Assembly: GCF_001435775.1 (NCBI RefSeq)
Contig: NZ_AZFK01000077.1
Coordinates: 1 to 64,000 of the forward strand
Direction: 5' to 3'
Length of the DNA stretch: 64,000 nucleotides
Source: Limosilactobacillus ingluviei DSM 15946
GTDB lineage: Bacteria > Bacillota > Bacilli > Lactobacillales > Lactobacillaceae
Every line of letters starts with the position of its first letter. Within the stretch, counting starts at the first letter, position 1. Both the position numbers and the translations under genes were made by a program. Below, one piece after another: positions 46,577 to 56,744 of this stretch. Under the pieces are notes generated by a model. The model worked only from the letters and a program-made list of their open reading frames with translations. It ran no database searches and had not been told where the DNA came from.

Positions 46577-46616
46577 TAAAAATCGCCAGCCCTAACCGCG
46601 GGGACTGGCGATTTTA
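46577..46616. terminator. Bidirectional terminator between MFS and lipase-like genes
   Basis: Stem AAAATCGCCAGCCC / GGGACTGGCGATTTT with a seven-base loop; T runs on both strands. The lipase stop codon is at its edge. Confidence 0.9.
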
Positions 46617-47561
46617 ATTTCCTTTACTTTCCCGCCACCATTCGGGAAGTTGGCGCCAATGCGGCGGCCGCTGCCAACCCGTGGCTCCCCACGCTTCAAT
46701 CAGCTGGGCCAAGCTCAGTTCCGCTGGCAGGCTCGCCCGTAACGCCGCGGCCCACTGCGCCGCCGGACGCCAGGTTGGCTCCCACTGCTGTAAAGTAGCA
46801 ATCGTATTGATCAATTCTTGCTCCCGCTGCGTGGTCCGCCAAAAATCGGCATCTAAGGCGCGTAATTGGAGCTGCCCAGCGGCATTGAAGCGGTAGCCGG
46901 CCCACATGTGCTGACTGATCGGCAGCAAACACCGCTCGCTAGTCACATAGCGCAACCGACCCACTAAAGCCGTGGGGCTGGTATAGCCCAGGGTAACCGG
47001 ATCAAAAATATCAATATAGTTGTCAATCCGGGCCCGGTACTTCCGAACCCGCCGCCGCTCCCGGGTGGTCAAAAGCGGATAGAGATTGGCCCCCTCGTAG
47101 AGCCAAGCGTGTTTAATCCGCCCTAGGTGTTGACAATTTGCCAGGGCAAACTGCGCATTGATCGCCCCGAGCGAGTGACCATAGATAAAAAATTTAGCCC
47201 GCGGATACTGAGCCACCAATCCATTCAAGACCCGGGCCGCGGTTTGCAGTTGGGACGGAATTTGCCGTTGGTGGCGCAAAAGTGCTTGCAGCAAGGGAAG
47301 ATTGGTCGCCAGCCATTCGTCATTCCAAGTCGTCGGATTCCCCTTGCGCAAGCCTGACGAGCCCTTAAATAACAAGACCAACTCACGCGGCTGCACGGCG
47401 GGGCCAATTACAAAGAGCTGAAACCCATCGGGCTCATAAATATGGGCCAAGACCTGCCCTAACGGATAACGCCCGACTTTAATTGGTTGCCCCGGGACCA
47501 ATAATTGGTATTCCAATTTGGCCAAGGCCACCCGTTCTTGATCCGTTAACTGGGTTTGCAT
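46614..47561 (-). CDS. Lipase-like alpha/beta hydrolase (DUF2974 type)
   Basis: Predicted serine hydrolase. 315 residues from ATG 47561 (AAGGGGGAG upstream). The nucleophile elbow GHSLGAINAQ is near 128-137 and preceded by KFFIYGHS, as in class 3 lipases and the Mbeg1-like DUF2974 proteins. Asp and His partners are not securely assigned (candidates IFDPVTL near 190 and MWAGY near 228). No signal peptide or transmembrane helix, so it is probably cytoplasmic. It is monocistronic; the real substrate is unknown. Confidence 0.78.
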   Translation of the reverse strand: MQTQLTDQERVALAKLEYQLLVPGQPIKVGRYPLGQVLAHIYEPDGFQLFVIGPAVQPRELVLLFKGSSGLRKGNPTTWNDEWLATNLPLLQALLRHQRQIPSQLQTAARVLNGLVAQYPRAKFFIYGHSLGAINAQFALANCQHLGRIKHAWLYEGANLYPLLTTRERRRVRKYRARIDNYIDIFDPVTLGYTSPTALVGRLRYVTSERCLLPISQHMWAGYRFNAAGQLQLRALDADFWRTTQREQELINTIATLQQWEPTWRPAAQWAAALRASLPAELSLAQLIEAWGATGWQRPPHWRQLPEWWRESKGN

Positions 47562-47600
47562 TCGTTTCTCCCCCTTCCACGCTGCGTGGTGTTTAGTTCT

Positions 47601-47606
47601 AGTATA
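47601..47606 (-). promoter_or_regulatory. Lipase-like gene -10 element
   Basis: Minus strand TATACT about 40 bp upstream of the ATG, after the rpmE2 terminator; no clear -35. Confidence 0.45.
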
Positions 47607-47617
47607 CCCCAGGATGG

Positions 47618-47654
47618 CAAAAAAGGACCGGCGCAAAAACGCCGGTCCTTTTGA
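47618..47654 (-). terminator. rpmE2 terminator
   Basis: Minus strand: stem AAAAGGACCGGCG / CGCCGGTCCTTTT, six-base loop, T run. Confidence 0.93.
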
Positions 47655-47672
47655 AAATGAAGCCCGCTCTGA

Positions 47673-47918
47673 TTACTTGAGACCGTACTTCTTGTTGAAC
47701 TTGTCGACTGCCCCATCGGCTTGGGTAAACTTTTGCTTCCCCGTGTAGAATGGGTGGGAGTCGGAAGTAACTTCAACCCGGATCAGTGGGTATTCGTTGC
47801 CATCTTCCCACTTAACCGTTTCCTTAGAAGTAGCCGTGGACCCGGACAGGAACTTAAAGCCCGTCGAAGAGTCTTCAAATACTACGTAGTGGTAATCTGG
47901 GTGAATTCCTTGCTTCAT
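47673..47918 (-). CDS. rpmE2: 50S ribosomal protein L31 type B
   Basis: Ribosomal large-subunit protein at the central protuberance bridge. 81 residues. The zinc-free (C-) paralogue type: there is no cysteine, and the sequence [15 protein letters not shown] and [13 protein letters not shown] is characteristic of L31 type B. AAAAGGAGCG precedes the ATG. It has its own promoter and terminator, downstream of murA. In Bacillus this type is induced in zinc limitation; here no Zur box was seen at its promoter, so it may be the only L31. Confidence 0.96.
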   Translation of the reverse strand: MKQGIHPDYHYVVFEDSSTGFKFLSGSTATSKETVKWEDGNEYPLIRVEVTSDSHPFYTGKQKFTQADGAVDKFNKKYGLK

Positions 47919-47983
47919 AATTTATACGCTCCTTTTGCCATGAATCATTGCCTGAAACATAGATTATTTTCAATAACCTAGAC

Positions 47984-48012
47984 AGAATAACACAGTTTGC
48001 TCAGATTAGCAA
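47984..48012 (-). promoter_or_regulatory. rpmE2 promoter
   Basis: Minus strand: -35 TTGCTA (48007-48012), 17-bp spacer, -10 TATTCT (47984-47989). Confidence 0.65.
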
Positions 48013-48072
48013 CCAACTAACTCGCCCCAACCGCCAGAAAGGCCGCTAACCCCCGGCCGGCCGAGGTAAAAT

Positions 48073-49338
48073 TTATTCGTCTTCAATCTTGACATCGGCA
48101 TTCAGCCGGTTCAGCTTCCAGATGATCCGGTCGTAACCGCGCAAAATATTATCGGCCTTGTGAATAACGGTTTGGCCTTGCGCCATCAACCCCGTGATGA
48201 CCAGGGAAGCCCCCGCGCGGATTTCGCCGGCTTCGACGTCCGCTCCGCGTAAGGTCGCTTGATCGGTATGGTTGATCAAGATTCGCCCATCACCGCCTTC
48301 AATTTGCATCCCCATCTTTTGCAATTCTGGAATGTGCTTTAACCGCTTCGGGTAGATCGTGTCGACCACCACGCTTTGTCCCGCCGCCAAGGCCATCAAT
48401 GGCGTCAATGGTTGTTGCAAGTCCGTCGCAAAGCCCGGGTACGGCATCGTCTTAACGTGGATTGGCTTAAGGTCGGTCACCGGCGGAACGTAGATTTTAT
48501 CACTGTCAATTTGCAGATCGACGCCCATTTCCATCAACTTGCTGGTGAAGGCTTCCAAGTGTTCGGGGATCACGTTGTTTAACATCACCCCGTCCCCTAA
48601 GGCCGCGGCTAAAGACAGGTAAGTCCCCGTCTCAATCCGGTCGGCGATGATCGTATGGGTGTTCATCGATTGCAAGGTCTTGACCCCGGTGATCCGAATC
48701 ACGTCAGTCCCGACGCCCCGAATCTTGGCCCCCATATTGTTTAAGAAGGTCGCCAGATCGACAATTTCTGGTTCCCGGGCCGCGTTTTCAATCACCGTTA
48801 CCCCGTCAGCCCGTACGGCCGCCAGGATCGCATTAATCGTCGCCCCCACGGAAACCATATCCATAAAGATCCGGTTCCCATGTAAGCCGTTGGGAGCATC
48901 TAAATGCACCGTACTGCCATCTTCGTGCACCGTGGCCCCCAAGGCTTCAAAAGCCTTTAAGTGTTGGTCAATCGGCCGGGGCCCAATGTTATCGCCCCCG
49001 GGGAAGGTCAACGTCGCCCGGTGGAACCGGCCCAACAACGCCCCCATAAAGTAGTAGGACGCGCGCAAGCTCTTAATCGCCTTGCTGGGCAGTTCGGCTT
49101 CCATGATTTGGGTTGGGTCAACATCAAGCACCCCGTGGGAAAAGGCAGACTTAACGTTCATTGACTCCAAAATAATCATTAGGTTGTGAACATCCAGGAT
49201 GTCCGGCACGGTATCAAACTGCACAGGAGTGTCGGCTAAGATGGCCGCCGGAATCAAGGCCACGGTACTGTTCTTGGCACCACCGATGGTTACTTCACCC
49301 GACAGACGGTTTCCTCCTTGAATGATCATTTTTTTCAT
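48073..49338 (-). CDS. murA: UDP-GlcNAc 1-carboxyvinyltransferase with Asp at the active-site Cys position
   Basis: First committed step of peptidoglycan synthesis: adds enolpyruvate from PEP to UDP-GlcNAc. 421 residues. Substrate-binding GAKNSTVALIPA near 20-31 and RPIDQHLKAFEALG near 121-134 are typical. The loop that normally reads GGCAIG here reads FPGGDNIG: Asp116 stands where E. coli has Cys115. Such Asp enzymes are active but insensitive to fosfomycin. Linkage to rpmE2 is like the Bacillus murZ (murAB) neighbourhood, so it may be the second copy. RBS GTGAGGAAAG. Confidence 0.95.
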   Translation of the reverse strand: MKKMIIQGGNRLSGEVTIGGAKNSTVALIPAAILADTPVQFDTVPDILDVHNLMIILESMNVKSAFSHGVLDVDPTQIMEAELPSKAIKSLRASYYFMGALLGRFHRATLTFPGGDNIGPRPIDQHLKAFEALGATVHEDGSTVHLDAPNGLHGNRIFMDMVSVGATINAILAAVRADGVTVIENAAREPEIVDLATFLNNMGAKIRGVGTDVIRITGVKTLQSMNTHTIIADRIETGTYLSLAAALGDGVMLNNVIPEHLEAFTSKLMEMGVDLQIDSDKIYVPPVTDLKPIHVKTMPYPGFATDLQQPLTPLMALAAGQSVVVDTIYPKRLKHIPELQKMGMQIEGGDGRILINHTDQATLRGADVEAGEIRAGASLVITGLMAQGQTVIHKADNILRGYDRIIWKLNRLNADVKIEDE

Positions 49339-49414
49339 GTTGGTCTTTCCTCACTTAATCACGCTATTAATTCATTGTTCAACCTGTCTTACGAAATTGA
49401 AACAGTCAATAGAT

Positions 49415-49443
49415 ATGATAATGAATAAAGCGCGAAATTACAA
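49415..49443 (-). promoter_or_regulatory. murA promoter
   Basis: Minus strand: -35 TTGTAA (49438-49443), 17-bp spacer, -10 TATCAT (49415-49420), leaving a leader of about 70 bases. Confidence 0.6.
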
Positions 49444-49604
49444 CCTTTTACCGGGATTCTTAACAATTCGATCACGATCCGCCCACTTTTTTCTGGTCGG
49501 GCGCTAAAAAAGCGGTCACAACCAAGTGCGGTCATTAGTAAAGCGGCCTCATTCATTCAGTTTCAATGTACCCGCTTCCCCGGCAAAAAGCAACTCAAGC
49601 TACC

Positions 49605-49638
49605 AAAAAAGACTGCCCCGCTGTGCGGAACAATCTTT
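49605..49638 (-). terminator. pyrG terminator
   Basis: Minus strand: 13-bp stem AAGATTGTTCCGC / GCGGGGCAGTCTT (G-U pairs allowed) with an ACA loop and T run. Confidence 0.87.
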
Positions 49639-49659
49639 CAGGTTTAATCGCATTAGTGA

Positions 49660-51463
<1,804 letters not shown>

Positions 51464-51482
51464 GCCATAAGTTCAGTAAAAC

Positions 51483-52061
51483 TTATTCTTCGTCATCCTC
51501 TTCTTCGTCGTCTTCATCATCGTCGTCGAAGTCTTCATCATCCAATTCTGACAATTGGTCTTCGATGTTGTTATCATCATCGTCATCATCAACCGGATTG
51601 TCATCATCGTAATTATCGTCGTCGTAGTCGTCGCTGTCATCATCAGTGTCGGCTAGATCATCGTCTTCAGGGTCGTCGTTGTCGTAGTCGATGACATCAT
51701 CATCGTCATCGCTACCGGCCAAGAAGGCATTAACCTTGCGACTCTTCTTCTTTGGCCGATCTTCATCGTCATCATCGGTTTCCCCGATCGTGGCTTCGTC
51801 GATTGATTCAAATGGGTACCATGCACGCAAGCCCCAAGTGTTGTCACCCAGGGAGATAAAGCTGCCGTCGACGTTTAAGTCCGTGTAGAACTGGGAAAGC
51901 CGTTCGCGAATTTCTTCATCGCTCTTGCCAAGGTACTGTTGAATTTCGTTCGTTAAATCAGCAAAGGCCATTGCTTCCCCATGGTAAGCCAGGATCGCAT
52001 GTGCGACCTCAACCATTGAGAGTTCTGACTTATCTTGGCCATCGAAAACCTTTAAATCCAA
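51483..52061 (-). CDS. rpoE: RNA polymerase delta subunit
   Basis: Auxiliary subunit that increases polymerase specificity and recycling. 192 residues from TTG 52061. A folded N-terminal HARE-HTH domain ([15 protein letters not shown] to [14 protein letters not shown], about 9-85) precedes a very acidic Asp/Glu tail (about 100-192) with short GAT/GAC-rich repeats. The TTG is preferred because it gives the family N-terminus MDLKVFDGQ and has GAAGGG 11 bases before it; the in-frame ATG four codons upstream is inside that ribosome site and the ORF extends to 52148 without one. Next gene is pyrG. Confidence 0.93.
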   Translation of the reverse strand: MDLKVFDGQDKSELSMVEVAHAILAYHGEAMAFADLTNEIQQYLGKSDEEIRERLSQFYTDLNVDGSFISLGDNTWGLRAWYPFESIDEATIGETDDDDEDRPKKKSRKVNAFLAGSDDDDDVIDYDNDDPEDDDLADTDDDSDDYDDDNYDDDNPVDDDDDDNNIEDQLSELDDEDFDDDDEDDEEEDDEE

Positions 52062-52153
52062 ATTGGTGCACATCCCTTCAAAAATAATGGGCCCGCCCGC
52101 ACCAGGCACGGGGGGCGCTTTTGCGTCGTTATCTACATAAAAGTCCAATTTAC

Positions 52154-52182
52154 ATAATACTATCTTTCAAAGCTTAAATCAA
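52154..52182 (-). promoter_or_regulatory. rpoE promoter
   Basis: Minus strand: -35 TTGATT (52177-52182), 17-bp spacer, -10 TATTAT (52154-52159), overlapping the end of the DUF1934 gene. The leader that follows contains a GC-rich hairpin (CCCCCCG / CGGGCGG) before the ribosome site. Confidence 0.68.
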
Positions 52183-52588
52183 GGTAGTAGTTACCGATCA
52201 ACCCACTCTCGTTGCGTAAGCGGTACCGCAAGCGCAAGTGCCCTTGGGCCGCCGCCCAGTCCATTTCGCTAACAGCTTCGGCGGTCTCAACTTGCAGGCT
52301 CAAAACCCCGTATTCGGTTCGGTAATGGCTCAGGGTGGGCTCCTGCGGGTTAAATTGCAATCGCGTCCGCCGGGCCCCATTCCGGGTCACGCTCAAAGCG
52401 CCCGCATCCAGGCGCATCCGGACCGGCGTGGCTTGACCCACTTGGTGTTCCGTATAGGTTAAGTAGTGCTGGTGATCATTCAAACTGACCAAACGCCCCG
52501 CCTCTTGAAAGGTAAAGCGTTCAAATTCCCCGTCAATCATCGCTTCAATTTTTAAGCTGACCTGCACGGCCGTTTCTGTCTTAATCAT
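52160..52588 (-). CDS. DUF1934 (YwiB-like) beta-barrel protein
   Basis: Small protein of a lipocalin-like fold; the function is unknown. 142 residues from ATG 52588 (GGGG five bases upstream; the GTG two codons before overlaps the site). Residues 10-40 ([20 protein letters not shown]), a central YLTYTEHQV and the C-terminal [21 protein letters not shown] are the DUF1934 pattern. In Firmicutes it commonly lies by argS or rpoE/pyrG. It is probably cotranscribed with rpoE from its own promoter. Confidence 0.85.
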   Translation of the reverse strand: MIKTETAVQVSLKIEAMIDGEFERFTFQEAGRLVSLNDHQHYLTYTEHQVGQATPVRMRLDAGALSVTRNGARRTRLQFNPQEPTLSHYRTEYGVLSLQVETAEAVSEMDWAAAQGHLRLRYRLRNESGLIGNYYLDLSFER

Positions 52589-52613
52589 CTTCACCCCGTC
52601 TCAGTTTGCCTCT

Positions 52614-52642
52614 ATTATAAGTAAAAGCGGACCGCTTCTCAA
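52614..52642 (-). promoter_or_regulatory. DUF1934-rpoE promoter
   Basis: Minus strand: -35 TTGAGA (52637-52642), 17-bp spacer, -10 TATAAT (52614-52619). Confidence 0.75.
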
Positions 52643-52685
52643 ATTTGATCGGCCCGGAAATATTTCGTCCCCGGCCAAAGTTCGC

Positions 52686-52691
52686 TATAAT
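52686..52691 (+). promoter_or_regulatory. -10 of the HD-hydrolase gene
   Basis: TATAAT 35 bp upstream of the HD-gene ATG; a -35 is weak (TTTCGT at 17 bp). Confidence 0.55.
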
Positions 52692-52726
52692 GGGAACTAA
52701 CTTTAACTTGACAGAAAGGAATTACC

Positions 52727-54073
52727 ATGGGCTTTTTCGATGAACAACTGCCAAAGGAAAAGGTCTTTCGCGACCCGATCCACCATTACATCGTCGTTGA
52801 TAACCAAATCATCCTTGATTTGATCAACACCCCGGAGTTTCAACGTCTACGCCGGGTCAAGCAACTAGGGACCAGTGCCTTGATTTTCCACGGGGCTGAG
52901 CACTCCCGCTTTGGCCACAGCCTGGGGGTCTACGAAATTACCCGCCGGATGTGCAATCATTTTCAACGCAATTACCCGAGCCAGGATGCTGGCGACGGCT
53001 TGTGGAACGACCGCGAACGGCCGGTGGCCCTGTGCGCCGCTTTGTTGCACGATCTGGGCCACGGCCCCTTCTCCCACACCTTTGAACACATCTTTCATAC
53101 CGACCACGAAACGATTACCCAGCGCCTGATCACCAGTCCGGAAACCAATATCAACCAGATTTTACGGCGGGTCAGTCCCGACTTTCCGGCCCAGGTGGCC
53201 AGCGTCATCGACCATACTTATGCCAACCCCCAAGTCGTCCAGATGATTTCATCGCAAATTGATGCCGATCGGATGGACTACTTACAGCGGGACGCTTTTT
53301 ATACCGGCACCAACTACGGCAAGTTTGACCTTGACCGGGTCTTAAAGGTGATGCGTCCCGTCCAAAATGGGATTGCCTTTGAAATTGCCGGGATGCACGC
53401 CGTTGAAGACTACATCCTCAGCCGCCTGCAAATGTATCTGCAGGTCTACTTTCACCCGGTTTCCCGGTCGCTGGAAGTCATCTTGGCCCACCAACTCAAG
53501 CGGGCTAAGTGGCTCTATCAGCACCCCAACGACTACCAACCGGAGTTTTTGCCCCAATTGTTGATGCCCTTTTTCAACGGCCGCTTTTCCCTAGAAGATT
53601 ACCTGACTTTAGATGACGGCGTGCTGACCACTTACTTTACCCACTGGCGCCACGCCAGCGATGACATCTTAGCGGACTTGGCCGACCGCTTTTTAAACCG
53701 GCGCCCCTTCAAATCGGTCCTTTACGACGAAGCCTCGGCCGCCCGGCTGCCCAAATTACGGGATTTGATCGCCACCGCCGGCTTTAATGCCGACTACTAC
53801 ACGGCAACCAATTCATCGTATAAACTCCCCTATGATGTCTACAATCCGCAGGCGCAAACGCCCCAAAGTCAGATTGAACTGGTCCAACCCAACGGGGAGT
53901 TGGTCGAACTGTCCCAAGTTTCGACCTTAGTTGCCAGCGTCGCGGGCAAAGAAGCCGGCGACATGCGCTTCTTCTTCCCCAAGGAAATGCTCGAACAGCA
54001 CCAAGACATCGAGATCTTCCAACCGATTTACGACGAATTCCAAAGTTATTTGCACAACAATCACTTAATCTAA
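52727..54073 (+). CDS. HD-domain phosphohydrolase (YwfO family)
   Basis: Metal-dependent phosphohydrolase of the HD superfamily, related to dGTPases; the substrate is unknown. 448 residues. The metal motifs are H in EHSRFGHSLGV near 62-72, HD in ALLHDLGHGPFSH near 105-117 and DRMDYLQRDAFY near 182-193. AGAAAGGAATTACC precedes the ATG. It is the first gene of a two-gene operon with a HAD phosphatase (19-bp gap). Confidence 0.88.
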   Translation: MGFFDEQLPKEKVFRDPIHHYIVVDNQIILDLINTPEFQRLRRVKQLGTSALIFHGAEHSRFGHSLGVYEITRRMCNHFQRNYPSQDAGDGLWNDRERPVALCAALLHDLGHGPFSHTFEHIFHTDHETITQRLITSPETNINQILRRVSPDFPAQVASVIDHTYANPQVVQMISSQIDADRMDYLQRDAFYTGTNYGKFDLDRVLKVMRPVQNGIAFEIAGMHAVEDYILSRLQMYLQVYFHPVSRSLEVILAHQLKRAKWLYQHPNDYQPEFLPQLLMPFFNGRFSLEDYLTLDDGVLTTYFTHWRHASDDILADLADRFLNRRPFKSVLYDEASAARLPKLRDLIATAGFNADYYTATNSSYKLPYDVYNPQAQTPQSQIELVQPNGELVELSQVSTLVASVAGKEAGDMRFFFPKEMLEQHQDIEIFQPIYDEFQSYLHNNHLI

Positions 54074-54092
54074 ACCGAGAAAGGATTTTATT

Positions 54093-54914
54093 ATGACTAT
54101 CAAACTGGTTGCCATCGATATCGACGGCACGTTAATCAATGACCAACGCGAAATCACCCCCAAGACCAAGGCGGCCTTAGCGAAGGCCACCGCCGCCGGG
54201 GTCAAAGTCGTCTTATGTACCGGCCGGCCAATGACCGGGGTCGTGGCCTACTTAGATCAATTACACCTTAACGGTCAGGCTGATCAATACGTGGTCAGCT
54301 ACAACGGTGGCCTGGCCCAATCGACCGGCCAGGACGTGATCGTCAACGCCACGGTTGACTTTGATGACTATCTGGACCTGGAAAACTTCTACCGCAAGCA
54401 CGGGGTGAAGTCAATCATCGAAACCGCCGATTATATCTACTCGGCCAACCAGGACCTCAGCCCCTACACCGTTCACGAATCCGACTTGGTCTCGATGCCG
54501 ATCCGTTTTAGGACGATGGACCAGCTGTTGGCGATGCGCGAACAACTCGAGATTGGCAAGGTGATGCTGACGGATGAACCGGCCAAAATTGACGCAATCT
54601 TGCCCGAATTACCGGCGGACCTGAAAGCACGCTTTGCCTTTGTGCGCAGTGAGGAATACTACCTCGAAGCCGTCAACCCTAAGGCCGGCAAGGGCAACAC
54701 CCTGACCGCCTTGGCCCAGCACCTCGGGTTCGAAATGGCCGAAGTGATAGCGATTGGCAACGCCCAAAATGATGAATCAATGATTGAAGCCGCTGGCATC
54801 GGGGTTGCGATGGGCAATTCCATTCCTTCCACCTTGGCCTGCGCCGATGTCGTCGTGGCTGATAACAACCACGATGGGATTGCTGAAGCGATTGAAAAGT
54901 ACGTCTTAAATTAA
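54093..54914 (+). CDS. Cof-type HAD-family sugar phosphatase (YidA-like)
   Basis: Cytoplasmic phosphatase for small sugar or nucleotide phosphates. 273 residues. HAD motif I AIDIDGTLI (nucleophile Asp near 9), motif II CTGRP near 42, motif III Lys near 215 and motif IV GNAQNDESM near 223 with acidic metal ligands; a C2 cap lies between 80 and 190. AGAAAGGATTTTATT precedes the ATG. Downstream of the HD gene and closed by a bidirectional terminator. Confidence 0.9.
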   Translation: MTIKLVAIDIDGTLINDQREITPKTKAALAKATAAGVKVVLCTGRPMTGVVAYLDQLHLNGQADQYVVSYNGGLAQSTGQDVIVNATVDFDDYLDLENFYRKHGVKSIIETADYIYSANQDLSPYTVHESDLVSMPIRFRTMDQLLAMREQLEIGKVMLTDEPAKIDAILPELPADLKARFAFVRSEEYYLEAVNPKAGKGNTLTALAQHLGFEMAEVIAIGNAQNDESMIEAAGIGVAMGNSIPSTLACADVVVADNNHDGIAEAIEKYVLN

Positions 54915-54921
54915 CCACAGC

Positions 54922-54965
54922 AAAAGCCGTGACCTGGTCCATCCCAAGCCACGGCTTTGATTTTT
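54922..54965. terminator. Bidirectional terminator after the HAD gene
   Basis: Stem AAAGCCGTG / CACGGCTTT with an 18-base loop; GATTTTT follows on plus and the TTTT of the arm follows on minus. Confidence 0.8.
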
Positions 54966-55251
54966 AATGATGATGCCGGTAGTACAGTTGGGTCCCAACC
55001 AGCCCCAGCGCTCCCACTAAATAGCACCCCAAGGCCGCTTGGCGGCAGAAGGGATTGTCGATAGCTAAGCTCAAGCAGCCTAGGGCCACGATCAATAACG
55101 GCCAGGCTAAGGCTTTGGCCAAGCGGGCCAGCTGAGCGGGTGAACGTTGCTGGTGACGTTGCCAAGCCAAGGTCGTCAACCACCGGCCCCGCAAATACTG
55201 GATCGCCAAAACCACCAGCAACAACGCTGCCAAAAATAACCACTGGTTCAT
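54964..55251 (-). CDS. Small membrane protein of unknown function
   Basis: Not recognised. 95 residues with three probable hydrophobic segments (about 2-19, 46-62 and 66-85) and a basic loop (RGRWLTTLAWQRHQQ) after the first, so an N-out or N-in topology with the positive loop inside. The end is His-rich (YYRHHH). ATG 55251 follows AAGGAGGGG; the longer frame to 55368 starts inside the Rrf2 region without a site. It is 88 bp downstream of the Rrf2 gene end but separated by a terminator. Confidence 0.78.
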   Translation of the reverse strand: MNQWLFLAALLLVVLAIQYLRGRWLTTLAWQRHQQRSPAQLARLAKALAWPLLIVALGCLSLAIDNPFCRQAALGCYLVGALGLVGTQLYYRHHH

Positions 55252-55304
55252 CAAATCCCCTCCTTTATCAAACCCTATGATCACTTTTATTTTACCCCCC
55301 GAAA

Positions 55305-55341
55305 CAAAAAAGCTATTCCGGCGCCCCCGGAATAGCTTTTT
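55305..55341 (-). terminator. Rrf2 gene terminator
   Basis: Stem AAAAAGCTATTCCGG / GCCGGAATAGCTTTTTT with a GGGC loop; on minus a T run follows. Its edge overlaps the rrf2 stop codon. Confidence 0.92.
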
Positions 55342-55762
55342 ACTTTGCCCGTTGGTGGATCCCATCAATCACATCTTGGAGGGTCAAGCGGGCTAATTCG
55401 GCTTCGGCCGCCGCTTGGACCCGCCCGTACAATTCGTCCAAGGTGCCTTGAATATTGGCCCCGACCAGACAAGCTGGGTTGGTCTTGGGATCGATATGCA
55501 ACAAGGTGTGGTTCATCGAGGCCGCCCGAAAAACCGTCAACAAGTCAATCGTAGCCGGGGCCTTGGTCAAGACCGGATCGGCGGCCCCCGGGTGGCTTTC
55601 AATCAGCCCAGCCCGCTTTAGGTCGGCCATTAATAGGCGCACTACGCTCGGGTTGGCCTCAATGCTAGCCGCAATCGCTTTGCTGGAACGATCCCCGCTT
55701 TGAAAAATTGCCAGGTAGGCCAGGATGTGGATGGCATCACTTAATTTATGGGAAAATTTCAT
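55340..55762 (-). CDS. Rrf2-family transcriptional regulator (YwnA-like)
   Basis: Winged-helix repressor, 140 residues from ATG 55762 (GAGGAGG upstream). MKFSHKLSDAIHILAYLA begins the DNA-binding domain, SSKAIAASIEANPSVVRLLMADLKRAGLI is the helix-turn-helix region. Only one cysteine lies in the sensor part (PACLVGANIQ), so it is not an Fe-S type like IscR or NsrR; a redox or electrophile thiol sensor (YwnA group) is possible. It is downstream of a QorB-like gene, 46 bp away; in Bacillus ywnA and ywnB are likewise neighbours. Confidence 0.87.
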   Translation of the reverse strand: MKFSHKLSDAIHILAYLAIFQSGDRSSKAIAASIEANPSVVRLLMADLKRAGLIESHPGAADPVLTKAPATIDLLTVFRAASMNHTLLHIDPKTNPACLVGANIQGTLDELYGRVQAAAEAELARLTLQDVIDGIHQRAK

Positions 55763-55808
55763 TTTAATTTCCTCCTCGCCATTTCCTAGCCAGAATACCA
55801 CATTTAGC

Positions 55809-56663
55809 TTATTCCGCCAATACTGCTTGAATGGCGACCGGCAGTGGCGTCAAAGCGTGGCCCAGGACCGTTGGCAAATCATCGCTGGCGTGCTTTAAGT
55901 CCCCTTGATCAGCTGGCGCTTGGAAGGACGCGTACAGCGCCGCCGTCGCATGATCCAACCCCGCTTGTTCTAAGCCAGCAATGTATTGAGCTTGACTGAC
56001 CTGAGTCGCCGAATTGGGCTGGCCACCAGCTTGGGCCGCGGCAGCGCCTAATTCAGCGTAGGACGTGATGGAGCCGGCAAATTCGTAAACTGGCTTTGGA
56101 TCCGCCAACGTTAAGACCTTGGCTGCCCCAGCTGCGTATTCCTTTTCCAAGGCCCAGCCCAGTGGTTGCCGGGCCCAGTAGGCCGCCGGTTGACCATTCG
56201 CGACGGCTTGCAGGAAGCTGGCTTCGTTCTCCAAGTACCAGTTGTTGCGCACCATTACGGCCGGAACACCAGCCGCGCGCAAGGCCTGTTCCGTCAGTTG
56301 GTGATCAGCCGCCAGCCAACTCTGGGCTTGATCGGCGTGTGGGAAACTGGTGTAAACGACCCGATCGACCTTGGCCGCCGCTAAAGCGGCCACCAGATTC
56401 TGGTGTTGAACATCCCGGCTGACGGCACCCCCTGGTTGAGAAGAAATGAACAGGACCCGGTCCAGCCCGGCTAGGGCCGGGGCTAAGCTGGCCGGTTCAC
56501 CATAGTCACCGTGACGGACTTCATTGACCGGAAAAAGTTGCTGGGCCTTCGCCACATTCCGGGCGATCACCACCACTTTATCCGCCCCGACCAATTCATT
56601 TAAAGCTGCCACCGCTGCTTGACCAAAGTGCCCGGTGGCCGCAGTAATTCCGTATTTCATCAT
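55809..56663 (-). CDS. QorB/NmrA-like NAD(P)-dependent oxidoreductase
   Basis: Rossmann-fold reductase of the atypical SDR, NmrA/quinone-reductase type. 284 residues. The N-terminal ITAATGHFGQAAVAAL near 6-21 carries the GxxGxxG-like nucleotide motif; IARNVAKA near 33 follows. VYTSFPHADQ near 101 and the NNWYLENE near 144 match quinone-reductase 2-like proteins. Two adjacent ATGs; the first is 5 bases from GGGGG. It is followed by rrf2, which could sense the same electrophile. Its promoter carries an inverted repeat. Confidence 0.84.
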   Translation of the reverse strand: MMKYGITAATGHFGQAAVAALNELVGADKVVVIARNVAKAQQLFPVNEVRHGDYGEPASLAPALAGLDRVLFISSQPGGAVSRDVQHQNLVAALAAAKVDRVVYTSFPHADQAQSWLAADHQLTEQALRAAGVPAVMVRNNWYLENEASFLQAVANGQPAAYWARQPLGWALEKEYAAGAAKVLTLADPKPVYEFAGSITSYAELGAAAAQAGGQPNSATQVSQAQYIAGLEQAGLDHATAALYASFQAPADQGDLKHASDDLPTVLGHALTPLPVAIQAVLAE

Positions 56664-56681
56664 TCATTCCCCCATTTTCTA

Positions 56682-56737
56682 AATCTGTTGTTTTAAAATT
56701 TACAGATTCATTCTAACACCTGTTATTTAAAAATCAA
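56682..56737 (-). promoter_or_regulatory. QorB-like gene promoter with inverted repeat
   Basis: Minus strand: -35 TTGATT (56732-56737), 16-bp spacer, -10 TAGAAT (56710-56715). Just downstream is an inverted repeat AATCTGT / ACAGATT (56702-56708 and 56682-56688), a plausible Rrf2 operator. Confidence 0.55.
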
Positions 56738-56744
56738 CATGTTT

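Larger units (their letters stand above)
49339..49659 (-). other. 321-bp gap upstream of murA
   Basis: Holds the murA promoter (49415-49443) and the pyrG terminator (49605-49638). The AT-rich segment 49339-49414 and the stretch 49450-49600 show no credible gene; the 61-codon frame from 49322 runs antisense through the promoter. Confidence 0.6.

Noticed and set aside
51500-51720. Short GAT-repeat-like DNA tract
   Set aside because: Explained by Asp-rich coding in the delta-subunit tail; not a tandem repeat or CRISPR.
51691-51888. Serine-rich open frame on plus
   Set aside because: Antisense shadow of the acidic tail of rpoE; GAT/GAC codons give TCATC repeats in the other strand.
52062-52148. 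Upstream extension of rpoE to 52148 (MDFYVDND...)
   Set aside because: The extension is the promoter leader and includes a GC-rich hairpin; the family N-terminus begins at TTG 52061.
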